Shown one piece after another: positions 39,970 through 48,590 of a stretch of 48,590 nucleotides of DNA. How positions within the stretch are numbered: the stretch's first letter is position 1; every line of letters begins with the position of its first letter. Source of the stretch: Clostridia bacterium. Lineage in GTDB: Bacteria > Bacillota > Clostridia > Acetivibrionales > STF1-152. The notes below the pieces were generated by a model. It did no database searches and was not told the DNA's origin. It saw only the letters and a list, made by a program, of their open reading frames with translations. The translations under genes and the position numbers were made by a program. The stretch lies in contig JANQLN010000131.1 in assembly GCA_028280575.1 (NCBI GenBank), forward strand, positions 1 to 48,590, written 5' to 3'.

Positions 39970-42900
39970 ATGAGAAAAAACTTTATAAGCTGTTTTCTAA
40001 CAATTTTAGTATTTACTTTTTTATTAAATGCAGTAGGAATATCACAATTTGTACATGCTGCAGATGACGAAGAAATAATATTTTCAACAAGAGCTGACAT
40101 CAGTGGTGACGATATGCTGACATTGCCCATAAACCTCGGGTTTGATTTTGTATATTTTGGACAATCCTTCACTCAGGCAAGAATAAGTACAAATGGTTTT
40201 CTCTATCTGGGAGTTGATGAAGGTCAATATGCTGTGTACTCCAATGAAGATTTTGAAAATCCACGTGAAGAATCCGCATATACTAAAAATATGATCGCTC
40301 CCTTCTGGGACGACCTAATAACCGGATATAATTCGGGTCAACCCAAAAAAAGCATATATTATCTCACTGCCGGAGAAGCCCCCAATAGAAAATTCATAGT
40401 GCAGTGGACAAATATGTATTTCTACTCAAATCCGTCATTATCTATGGGGACTTTTCAATTAATACTCAGTGAGGGGTCAAATGAAATACAATTCCAATAC
40501 AGGGATATTACCGGAAAGGGAGAAGAACCTAAAGGTAATAGTGCTACAGTAGGTTTAATGGGAAGCAATTCACAATGCAGCCAGAAATCATATAACGAAG
40601 TGTCGGTGGCCGGAGGCAATGCTTTTAAGTTTACACCTCTTGGCAATAACTACTCGTTAGATACAAATGCAGCATATGACCCAATTTATCTTGCAGATGA
40701 ATTGTCACCCAGAATTCCTCAGTTGACAGCACCAGTCAATGGTGAAGAATTGGTTGTAACAAGTCCTGTAATTCTTGAGTGGAGTGAAACAGAAAATGCT
40801 GCTTCTTATAGAGTAGTAGGTGCGGCCGACCCTGACTTCTCAACACTGGAATTTGACTATACTACTACTTCGACTTCGTATAATATTGGAGAATGCAATC
40901 TGGATACAACGTATTATTGGAAGGTATTTGCTGAAAATGATATTGCTCAAACAGCATCAAAATCCAGGAGCTTTAATATCATTGAGGATGATACTACGGC
41001 ACCAATAGCATCCTTTACGCCTCAGCATGACAGCGTTGATATTCCCGGCAGTACCGATATTGTAATAAGCTTTACTGAAAAAATACGTAATATTGATGAT
41101 TCTGAAATAACTGATGAGAATGCGGCATCGTTAATAACCCTGAAAAAAAATAATTCTTCCGGGGAGGATGTACCTTTCAGTGCGGTGATAGATGCCGGCA
41201 AGTCAGAGATTACCATAACTCCTTCATCAAGCCTGGATCAATATCAAAATTATTATGCGGCAATAAGTCCGGTTGAAGACAAGTGGGATAATGCAAGTAC
41301 TGATGCTTCAGCAACATTTAGAACAATTGAAAAAGTTCCTCCGGTTGTTGGGAATAAAACAATCACAATAAGTGAAGCCGACGGTTCAAGTATGAAACTG
41401 AAATGGAATGCTGCAAGCGATAATTTATCGGCAACAAAAGATTTACAATATAAGATTGTCTATTCAACCACTGATAATATAACCACTTTAGAAGATGCGG
41501 AAAGAAACGGTGTAGCAGCAGGTGAGGGTTTTTATACTAATATGACGGAAAAAAGAGTATCCTCTCTTATGCCGAACACAAACTTTTATTTTAATGTCAT
41601 TGTAACGGACGAAAAAGGAAACAAATCATTATACAATACAGCCAGTGAAAGAACACTTGATGCGGTGGATATTTACTCACCTATGGTTTTCTTTTATCCA
41701 AATGAGGGTGGTACGGCTCAAAAAAATGAAAATTTAAAAATTTTATTTAATGAAAGAATTCGCAAATTAGACAATTCTGAAGTCGAAAGCAGTGATCTTG
41801 AGTCAATGATTACGTTTAAAAAGAGCAGCAGTGGTTCAGATGTAGCCTTTACAGCAACAATTGATTCCGGTAAATCAATTATTACAATAGATCCGGTCAA
41901 TAATCTGATAGGCGGACAGGATTATTATCTGTCAATTTCAGCCCAATTGGAAGATTTATCGGACAATGCAATATCGGAAGACAGTATAACATTCAGTGTA
42001 GACCCTATTCCGGGTTATAATTGGCGGGAGTCTTTTTTGACCATGTCATTTGATAGTATTCTATATAATGAGAGCAGATTTTTTAAGACAAAAGACGAAA
42101 TGGTTGCAATGTCAGCAGATAGTAAAACATGGGAGTATAATGATAATGCCCTTGCTTATTCTCCAAGTAGTAATTTCGGAAAGCTTGAATACATGAATAA
42201 GCTGTATACACAAGTCACTTACAGGGATATAAATTATTCACCGGACGGAGTTTCATGGAAAACTGTCAATATTGATGAAGTCTACCCTTTTCATGATGTT
42301 GCCTATGGAAATGGCATATATATTGCAGTCGGGGGTGACAGATATACATATTCGAGTAATCCGGCAAATAACCACAACTATGGGTGTATATACAAATCTG
42401 CAGACGGAATAAATTGGGAGCAAAAACTATTTCTTAATGTTAATCCTGATGAAAGGGATCAAACATTCATATATGTTGCGTATGGAGAAAAAGATAATGA
42501 AAAGGTTTTTTTAGCGGCATCTCGAAATGGGATGATGTATAGATCCATAGATGGTGGTGAGAATTGGACACCAATAACTGTAAATGATGCCGATAAATAT
42601 CTGTATAAAATTGTTTTTGGTGAGGGAGTATTTGTAACAACACAAAAAAACATATGCTATTCAACAGATATGGGGGCTACATGGACTCCAATTGATGACT
42701 CAACTCGTTATGTAAATGTTAATTATTTAAATGGTAAATTTTTTGCTTCAGAAGCTTTTATGTATGTTGAGTCCGATGATGGTATAAATTGGAGCAGCAA
42801 TGACCGTGATATGTTTAATGACTATTGGGTTCAATTCAGTGATATGACATATACCGACGGTTACTATTATGCAACTGATTACTATTATGCAACCGATGTT

Positions 42901-45900
42901 AACGGTAATGATTATTTTTTGGAAGGAAGAACTGCAAGTCCAAATGCTGACCCGGCTACCTGGGACGCCAATCACTTTATTGATTGTTATAAAGCAGGCA
43001 GTATAACTGATATTGCTTATGGAGATGGCAAGTATGTAGCAGCAGGTTCCTCGGGATTAATACTAACATCCACAGATAAGGAAAACTGGAGCATATTGGA
43101 TACCGATAATTATTTCACAAGCATTGCTTATGGAACCGGAAAATTTGTTGGTGCCGGCGGAACAAGCAAAATAGCCGTTTCAGAAGATGGAATTAGCTGG
43201 AGCTCATATGACCCGGATACAAATAAGGCAGTCGACTTTAACAGCATAACCTATGGAAATGGCAAATTTATTGCAGTTGATAATGAGGGCACTGTTTATT
43301 ATTCCGGTAATGCTGCGTCATGGACACAAGGAACAACAAATCTTGGTGAAAAATGTGTTGAGTATGTAAATGGATTGTTCTTTAGTCTTGGATCTGGCGG
43401 AAAGGTTTATACATCAACGGATGGTATAGCCTGGGAAAGCAAAAGCAGCGGTGTAACAGATGATTTATATTCCGTAACATATGGTAATGGCAAATATATT
43501 ATTGGAGGAAATAAAGTAATACTGACATCAAATGATACCGATACATGGAATTCAACAAGCGGTTCTTATAGTTATAAGGGAGCAGAATACTACGACGGGG
43601 AATACTACTTAGCATCAGATAAAGGCGGTATTCTGGTATCATATGACGCAGCAACCTGGAAAAATACATATTCATCCAAAAATCCTGATATATATTTTGC
43701 AAATATAAGAAAAATTAATAATGAATTAATATCAGTTGGAAACTATAATAGCATTTTTTACCTTGAAAAATTAGTACCTGCATATACACTAACAGCTGAG
43801 GCAGAGTCGTCTGCCAAAGTAGTAGGTGAAACTAATCAAATAACATTAACTGTAAAAGATTCAAACGGTAATATTGATACTACATATGACAGTTTGGCCG
43901 AAGTTGTCATTTCAGGATATTCTGCGGCACCTGACGGATCATACGGAAGCTTTAACGGGACGAATTTAACACAAGCACCAAATACAATAATTGTTGATTT
44001 TACAGATGGTGCTGCAACAGCTGATTTAGTGTTAAATTGTGCTTCTGCTGCTTCAGTTGATTTTAGAATTGATGAGGTTGAGATACCAAATTCAAATACA
44101 CTTAATTTGACTTTAAATGGTGGAGCTCCCACAGCATTTTCTTTTACAAGGGATATTCAGGCACCGTCATATAACGGTGAAAGATTTGCACAGACACCTA
44201 TATTGGTAATTAAAGATTCATTCCAAAATATTTGCCGCGGAAACAATACGTTTGAGGCAAATGTGTCGAAGAAAGACTCCGGAAACTGGGTACTAAAAGG
44301 GTTAACCACAGTTACGGCAGAAGATGGTGTTTTTGATTTTTCTACACTTGCAGCAGCTAATGATGAAAAAGTTGAAAATGCCCGGATAGCTTTTGATGCA
44401 AATGGATTTGACCAGGTTTTAAGTGCCCAAGTAACACTCCCTGCTCCAAGACCTGAATTACTTTATCTTGCAAGTGAATCTGACAGTGGTACGTCAAATT
44501 CAGACAGTATTACCAATGATTTTACACCTGCAATAAAAGGTATGGCTCCCAGGAATATGACAATTAAGCTTTATAGGGATGGAAATGTTGAAATTGGCTC
44601 GACAGCCTCGGATGCATTCGGATTTTTTACAATAACAAGCAGTGCCATTACAGATGGATCGTATAATATAACGGCTAAGTCTTTTGATGGAGATGAAGCA
44701 AGTCTTGCTTCTGAGAGTATCCGGATAACAATAGATACAACCGCACCAACTGATGGAAGCATAATTATAAACAGCGGCGAAGAAGCTACTGCATCTACTT
44801 CTGTTACATTAACAGCCAGTGCGGCAGGCGCTGCTTACATGATGGTAAGTGAAAGTCCTGCGTTTAGCGGAGCAAGCTATGAAGCTTATTCAACGAGCAA
44901 AGCAATTACCCTAAGTGAAGGTGACGGAGAAAAGACAATATATATTAAATTTAAAGACACAGCGGGGAATGAAACGAGCACAGAGATTAAAGACAGCATT
45001 TATTTCGACCAGTCAGCACCTGATGTAGCAATCACCAGTATTGAATCAGGTCATACAAATAAGTCTCCAATACCTGTAACAATATTGTTCAATGAAGCTG
45101 TGACAGGATTTACTGTTGATGATATAGCTGCGACTAATGGAACAAAGAGTAATTTTACTCAAAAAACTCAAGCTGAATATACGCTGGACGTAACACCAGT
45201 AACTGACGGTGCTGTTACTTTAAAGGTAAATGAAGGTGCGGCACAAAACCTGGTGGAACTAAATAATACCGAATCTAATCTCTTTAGCATAATCTCCGAT
45301 ACTACAGCACCTCTTTCACCAGGTATTTTTATAAATAATGGGGATCAATATACTCAAACTACATCAGTTACTTTGACCTTGTCGGCAATAGGTGCAACCG
45401 AAATGATGATAAGTGAAAGCAGCACATTTAGTGGAGTGAGCTATGAAGCTTATGCAACGAGTAAAGCAATTTCTTTAAGTGAAGGTGACGGAGAAAAGAC
45501 TGTATACGTAAAATATAGAGATGCTGCAGAAAATGAAAGTATTGTTGTAAGTGATAATATTGTTTATGATTCAACATTGCCACAAGTGCCAAGTATAATA
45601 ATTGATAACGGGGCAAATTATACTACGTCGTCATCAGTAGTGTTAACCTTATTAGCAGAAGGTGCTGCCAAAATGATGATAAGTGAAAATAGTGATTTTT
45701 CCGGAGCAAGCTATGAGAGCTATGAAACCGGCAAGGAATTTACTTTAAGCGATGGGGATGGAGAGAAAACAGTATATGTAAAATATAAGGATGCGGCAGG
45801 CAATGAAACAATTGGTGAAATAAGTGACAGCATCATAAAAGATACTGTTAAGCCTTCAGTTACCATTTCCAGTTTGGAAGCAAATCCTACAAGCAATTCT

Positions 45901-48462
45901 GCAATTAATACTGTTATTGTGTTTAGTGAAAATGTAACAGGTTTTGAACTTGGTGATATATATGTTGATAATGGACAGTTAACAGGTTTGTCAGGCAGTT
46001 CAGATACATATCAAGTCACTTTAACACCTGAATCGGACGGTACCGTAGCAATGGCTGTATACGGTGATAGTGTTAGTGACAGTGCTGGAAATTATAATAT
46101 ATCATCAAACACATTCAATATAATTTCAGATAGGACAAAACCAACAAAACCAATAATTCAAAGAACCCCGGATAAAGATTATCATAATGATGATTATAAA
46201 ATAACACTTACAGCTGGGACGGATGCATTATCAGGGGTAGCTGAAAGTGTTTACAGAATTAAAAATGGAGAAAATGTATCCGGCTGGATTAATTTTGTGA
46301 CATCTGCAGAGTTTACTATAGACACTAATGGAATTACAACAATAGAAGCCAAGACAATTGATAATGCGAAAAATGAAAGTGATGTATCATCAGAAGATAT
46401 ATATATTAGTAAAACCATTGATGTAATACCCAAGATAACTATTGATCCGGATTCTGATTTTAATAATGATTCTTATAAAGTAGAGCTTTCTATTGTTGAT
46501 TTTGATAATAATAGTGTTGGGGATACTGTGTTTTATAGTGTGTATTATAAGTGTGACGGGACAGTTATTACAGATTGGAAAATCTATGATGATGTAATAA
46601 CAATTGAAAATGAAGGTGAAACAAATATAAAAGCAAAAGCAGTTGATAAAACAGGAAATGAAAGCAGCGTTACCCAAAAAACTGTAATGATTGACAAAAC
46701 CAATCCAACAGCGCCCGTTATTACAAGAAGCCCTGATGCTGATACAAGCTATAAACAATATACCGTTAGCATAGCAGATGGTGAAGATAATGGGTCCGGT
46801 GTAAAAGAAACACAGTATAAATTATCAGGAGCAATAACTGAGGAATGGTCTGTCTATACCGGTAATATAATAATATCCAATATTGGAACAACAACAATTG
46901 AAGCTGTTACCATTGATAATGCCAACAATCAGAGTGCAACAGCAGCAATAAATGTTACTATACAGGAAGAACCGGAAGATGATGATCCACCGCCAATATC
47001 GACGCCGACACCGGGTGTTACACCGGATATCAAAGTAACCGGGGATGATTTGCCAGGCCAGGGTGAGCAGACAGGCGATATCAAAGTCGGCATACTTGCA
47101 GATGGAAACAAAAAGGATGATACAGCCAGGGCAAAAGTTGAAGTGGTAGAGAATAAGGTTGTTGTAACAGTTGAGGTTGATACTCAAGCTGCTATAGCAA
47201 AAATTGATGAAAACACTAAAAAAGTAACCATACCGGTACAGGGTAATGTTGATACCTTTGTGGGTGAATTTGAAGGAGATCTGATAGAAGCCGTTGCTTC
47301 AACTGCCGACTCATCTATTGAGATCAAAACGGATAATGCTTCTTATGATATACCTACCTCTGAGATTAGTATAGAGGAAATTAAAAAGCAATTTAAGCAA
47401 GAATTCAATGGGCAATTAAGTGGCGGCGGAACATTGGGGGATGATATCATATCTGAGGATATGTCTTATGAGGATATAAAAGTTAATATAACCATTGAAA
47501 ATCCTGACGAGGAAGTTGTAGAAATCATTGAAGATACCGCTGGTGAAAGCGGGTTTGCTATCATTGCACCTCCGGTAGAATTTAAGGTAACGGTCAGCAT
47601 CAAACAAAAGCTATCTGATAACAGCGGGCAATCATCCGGTGCGAACAACGATAAGTCAACTGATGACAGCGATATTGAGGAAAAAACAATTGAGCTTAAG
47701 AAGTTCAAGGCATATGTTGAAAGAACAATAGCAATACCGGATGGTGTTGACCCAGGCAAAATTACAACAGCAATTATTGTGGACAAAGACGGAACAGCAA
47801 GACATGTACCGACAAAAGTAATTGTTGATGAAAATGGCAGATATTTTGCAGTCATAAACAGCTTGACAAACAGCATCTACTCAGTTATTTACAATGAGAA
47901 AGTGTTTGCAGATGTTGTAAATCACTGGTCTGAAGAATATGTCAATGATATGGGAGCAAGACTTGTTATAGCAGGTGTTGGCGAGGAGCACTTTGCACCG
48001 GACAGAGATATTACACGTGGTGAATTCGCAGCCATTGTTGTAAGAGCTTTAGGGCTTGACCTAAAGGGTAAAAACAGTAAGTTTGCTGATATACCGACTG
48101 ATTGCTGGGAATATGGTGCGATATGTGCAGCATATGAATATAATTTAATCTCTGGTTATGAGGATAATACATTTAGAAAAGATACTGCCATTACAAGAGA
48201 AGAATCAATGGCCATTATAGCCAATGCAATGAAGGTAGCCGGTATGGATACAAGCTATACCGAGGAAGGAAAATCAGCTGCGCTGAGCAAATTCTCAGAC
48301 AGTGAGAAAGTGAGCAGCTGGGCAATAGACGCGGTGATTGCCTGTATTAAAAGTGAGATCATCAACGGTTATCACGGCAAGATAAGCCCAAAAGAAAATA
48401 TTACAAGGGCAGAAACCGCAACAATTATACGACGGTTACTTAAAAAAGCTGATTTAATATAG
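39970..48462 (+). CDS. Giant SLH-anchored surface protein with Ig-like modules and beta-propeller
   Basis: A 2830-residue secreted protein. Signal peptide 1-30 (FVHA-ADD). NIDO-like beta domain 35-225 (LGFDFVYFGQSFTQARISTN, MIAPFWDDL). FN3-like 245-335. SbsA-type Ig-like 340-455 and 566-680, flanking FN3 456-565. A beta-propeller of about ten repeats of 45 residues spans 682-1265 (YGNGKYVA...STDGxxW). Ig-like modules follow at 1270-2330, including three closely related copies. A Pro/Thr linker sits near 2335 (PPPISTPTPGVTP), then a beta-rich region. Three SLH domains (about 2646-2830) bind secondary wall polymer. No catalytic motif is seen, so adhesion, substrate binding or a structural role is likely. 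AAGGAG precedes the ATG by ten bases. Confidence 0.92.
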   Translation: MRKNFISCFLTILVFTFLLNAVGISQFVHAADDEEIIFSTRADISGDDMLTLPINLGFDFVYFGQSFTQARISTNGFLYLGVDEGQYAVYSNEDFENPREESAYTKNMIAPFWDDLITGYNSGQPKKSIYYLTAGEAPNRKFIVQWTNMYFYSNPSLSMGTFQLILSEGSNEIQFQYRDITGKGEEPKGNSATVGLMGSNSQCSQKSYNEVSVAGGNAFKFTPLGNNYSLDTNAAYDPIYLADELSPRIPQLTAPVNGEELVVTSPVILEWSETENAASYRVVGAADPDFSTLEFDYTTTSTSYNIGECNLDTTYYWKVFAENDIAQTASKSRSFNIIEDDTTAPIASFTPQHDSVDIPGSTDIVISFTEKIRNIDDSEITDENAASLITLKKNNSSGEDVPFSAVIDAGKSEITITPSSSLDQYQNYYAAISPVEDKWDNASTDASATFRTIEKVPPVVGNKTITISEADGSSMKLKWNAASDNLSATKDLQYKIVYSTTDNITTLEDAERNGVAAGEGFYTNMTEKRVSSLMPNTNFYFNVIVTDEKGNKSLYNTASERTLDAVDIYSPMVFFYPNEGGTAQKNENLKILFNERIRKLDNSEVESSDLESMITFKKSSSGSDVAFTATIDSGKSIITIDPVNNLIGGQDYYLSISAQLEDLSDNAISEDSITFSVDPIPGYNWRESFLTMSFDSILYNESRFFKTKDEMVAMSADSKTWEYNDNALAYSPSSNFGKLEYMNKLYTQVTYRDINYSPDGVSWKTVNIDEVYPFHDVAYGNGIYIAVGGDRYTYSSNPANNHNYGCIYKSADGINWEQKLFLNVNPDERDQTFIYVAYGEKDNEKVFLAASRNGMMYRSIDGGENWTPITVNDADKYLYKIVFGEGVFVTTQKNICYSTDMGATWTPIDDSTRYVNVNYLNGKFFASEAFMYVESDDGINWSSNDRDMFNDYWVQFSDMTYTDGYYYATDYYYATDVNGNDYFLEGRTASPNADPATWDANHFIDCYKAGSITDIAYGDGKYVAAGSSGLILTSTDKENWSILDTDNYFTSIAYGTGKFVGAGGTSKIAVSEDGISWSSYDPDTNKAVDFNSITYGNGKFIAVDNEGTVYYSGNAASWTQGTTNLGEKCVEYVNGLFFSLGSGGKVYTSTDGIAWESKSSGVTDDLYSVTYGNGKYIIGGNKVILTSNDTDTWNSTSGSYSYKGAEYYDGEYYLASDKGGILVSYDAATWKNTYSSKNPDIYFANIRKINNELISVGNYNSIFYLEKLVPAYTLTAEAESSAKVVGETNQITLTVKDSNGNIDTTYDSLAEVVISGYSAAPDGSYGSFNGTNLTQAPNTIIVDFTDGAATADLVLNCASAASVDFRIDEVEIPNSNTLNLTLNGGAPTAFSFTRDIQAPSYNGERFAQTPILVIKDSFQNICRGNNTFEANVSKKDSGNWVLKGLTTVTAEDGVFDFSTLAAANDEKVENARIAFDANGFDQVLSAQVTLPAPRPELLYLASESDSGTSNSDSITNDFTPAIKGMAPRNMTIKLYRDGNVEIGSTASDAFGFFTITSSAITDGSYNITAKSFDGDEASLASESIRITIDTTAPTDGSIIINSGEEATASTSVTLTASAAGAAYMMVSESPAFSGASYEAYSTSKAITLSEGDGEKTIYIKFKDTAGNETSTEIKDSIYFDQSAPDVAITSIESGHTNKSPIPVTILFNEAVTGFTVDDIAATNGTKSNFTQKTQAEYTLDVTPVTDGAVTLKVNEGAAQNLVELNNTESNLFSIISDTTAPLSPGIFINNGDQYTQTTSVTLTLSAIGATEMMISESSTFSGVSYEAYATSKAISLSEGDGEKTVYVKYRDAAENESIVVSDNIVYDSTLPQVPSIIIDNGANYTTSSSVVLTLLAEGAAKMMISENSDFSGASYESYETGKEFTLSDGDGEKTVYVKYKDAAGNETIGEISDSIIKDTVKPSVTISSLEANPTSNSAINTVIVFSENVTGFELGDIYVDNGQLTGLSGSSDTYQVTLTPESDGTVAMAVYGDSVSDSAGNYNISSNTFNIISDRTKPTKPIIQRTPDKDYHNDDYKITLTAGTDALSGVAESVYRIKNGENVSGWINFVTSAEFTIDTNGITTIEAKTIDNAKNESDVSSEDIYISKTIDVIPKITIDPDSDFNNDSYKVELSIVDFDNNSVGDTVFYSVYYKCDGTVITDWKIYDDVITIENEGETNIKAKAVDKTGNESSVTQKTVMIDKTNPTAPVITRSPDADTSYKQYTVSIADGEDNGSGVKETQYKLSGAITEEWSVYTGNIIISNIGTTTIEAVTIDNANNQSATAAINVTIQEEPEDDDPPPISTPTPGVTPDIKVTGDDLPGQGEQTGDIKVGILADGNKKDDTARAKVEVVENKVVVTVEVDTQAAIAKIDENTKKVTIPVQGNVDTFVGEFEGDLIEAVASTADSSIEIKTDNASYDIPTSEISIEEIKKQFKQEFNGQLSGGGTLGDDIISEDMSYEDIKVNITIENPDEEVVEIIEDTAGESGFAIIAPPVEFKVTVSIKQKLSDNSGQSSGANNDKSTDDSDIEEKTIELKKFKAYVERTIAIPDGVDPGKITTAIIVDKDGTARHVPTKVIVDENGRYFAVINSLTNSIYSVIYNEKVFADVVNHWSEEYVNDMGARLVIAGVGEEHFAPDRDITRGEFAAIVVRALGLDLKGKNSKFADIPTDCWEYGAICAAYEYNLISGYEDNTFRKDTAITREESMAIIANAMKVAGMDTSYTEEGKSAALSKFSDSEKVSSWAIDAVIACIKSEIINGYHGKISPKENITRAETATIIRRLLKKADLI
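42016..43770 (+). repeat. Beta-propeller repeat region inside the giant protein
   Basis: About ten degenerate units of roughly 45 residues, each with an aromatic-Gly start (AYGNG, AYGDGKYVAAG, TYGNGKFIAV, EYVNGLFF) and a Ser-Thr-Asp-Gly-x-x-Trp end (STDGIAW, SEDGISW, SADGINW). These are the blade marks of BNR/sialidase-type propellers. The count allows a single ten-blade fan or two smaller propellers. Confidence 0.7.
44740..46130 (+). repeat. Tandem Ig-like module repeats inside the giant protein
   Basis: Three copies of an Ig-like module (about 44740-44980, 45305-45540 and 45575-45810) share SEGDGEKTVYVKYKDAAGNE-type endings and MMISES/MMVSES cores. A second module with FNEAVTGF / FSENVTGF follows copies one and three. 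Copies one and two keep long stretches of identical DNA (for example AGTGAAGGTGACGGAGAAAA), pointing to recent duplication. Confidence 0.75.
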
Positions 48463-48532
48463 TTCTGAACAAAATTTTGTGCATGGAATAAGAGAATGTA
48501 AAAAAAGTTGTGTATAGAAGTTAGGAAATACA

Positions 48533-48571
48533 CCTTTCTGGCAAGAATTAGTAATAAAAAAGTCAGAAAGG
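48533..48571 (+). promoter_or_regulatory. Hairpin covering the ribosome site of the next gene
   Basis: CCTTTCTG (48533-48540) and CAGAAAGG (48564-48571) are perfect 8-bp arms. The right arm contains most of the Shine-Dalgarno AGAAAGGAG (48565-48573), so folding would hide it and could control translation. Confidence 0.5.
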
Positions 48572-48581
48572 AGTTTTCAAT

Positions 48582-48590
48582 ATGGCATTA
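48582..48590 (+). CDS. Start of an unidentified gene, cut by the window end
   Basis: ATG GCA TTA follows AGAAAGGAG with nine bases spacing, so a gene begins here. Only three codons (Met-Ala-Leu) are visible, and no product can be named. It is read in the same direction as the giant surface-protein gene, 120 bp after its stop, with no obvious terminator between. Confidence 0.6.

Noticed and set aside
44740-46130. Periodic repeats suggesting a CRISPR array
   Set aside because: Repeats are about 200 bp or more, coding and in frame, and belong to Ig-like protein modules.
1-48590. tRNA, rRNA, IS transposase or prophage genes
   Set aside because: None was recognised by eye on either strand; the intergenic stems found do not fold as tRNA cloverleafs.

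Overview
The window looks like a chromosomal stretch of an anaerobic, low-GC, Gram-positive plant-biomass degrader of the Clostridia (Bacillota), probably near the Acetivibrio/Ruminiclostridium group. This is inference. It rests on AT-rich DNA with strong GGAGG ribosome sites, a c-di-AMP and a guanine riboswitch, an SLH-anchored surface protein, ferredoxin-dependent oxoacid metabolism, two glycoside hydrolases, a polysaccharide-type ABC importer and several AraC/LacI regulators. There is no rRNA, tRNA, CRISPR array, recognisable transposase or prophage gene.

Layout. 1-1310 (-): nadD and yqeK, beside a palindromic repeat. 1403-5164 (-): a GH116 glycosidase and its LacI-type regulator, with a well-formed promoter and a central-CG operator. 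5409-7016 (-): archaeal-type PEP carboxylase. 7218-10659 (-): a tightly coupled five-gene operon, a CdhB/ACDS-epsilon-like protein followed by the alpha, beta, gamma and delta subunits of a 2-oxoacid:ferredoxin oxidoreductase. 10965-11541 (-): a DUF2294 gene with a strong promoter and long leader. 11826-12695 (+): an AraC regulator. 12752-20774 (-): a sugar-utilisation cluster with an alpha-galactosidase-like hydrolase, a membrane-sensor AraC regulator, two permeases and a lipoprotein binding protein but no ATPase, plus a divergent AraC regulator at 20988-21911. 21990-24212 (-): tdh-kbl threonine catabolism. 24508-25375 (+): a c-di-AMP riboswitch ahead of an NlpC/P60 wall hydrolase. 25458-27552: a uroporphyrinogen-decarboxylase-fold methyltransferase-like protein divergent from an AraC regulator. 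27586-36036 (-): promoter, guanine riboswitch and terminator, then purine permease, purE, purF, purM, purN, purH and purD. 36678-39636 (+): a 7TM histidine kinase and a BTAD-containing response regulator. 39970-48462 (+): a 2830-residue secreted SLH protein with Ig-like modules and a beta-propeller. The next gene is cut after three codons.

How it fits together. The GH116 operon, the alpha-galactosidase/ABC cluster and several one-component regulators point to a cell that tunes uptake and hydrolysis of plant saccharides. PEP carboxylase and the oxoacid:ferredoxin oxidoreductase sit at the PEP/pyruvate/oxaloacetate node. Purine uptake and synthesis are controlled by a guanine-sensing leader. 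The kinase/regulator pair lies directly upstream of the giant surface protein and could control it, but that link is only positional.

Most notable: (1) a dispersed nested-palindrome repeat (about 118 bp when complete) with two full-type copies abutting stop codons, one core-only copy and one arm-only copy; (2) two genes (lacI-type and DUF2294) whose homology-supported N-termini fall on ATA codons behind Shine-Dalgarno sequences; (3) the CdhB-like gene coupled to an oxoacid oxidoreductase; (4) the kinase / BTAD regulator / giant beta-propeller SLH protein module, with large palindromes in its upstream region. No single wholly new system can be proven from sequence alone; the first and last are the best candidates.
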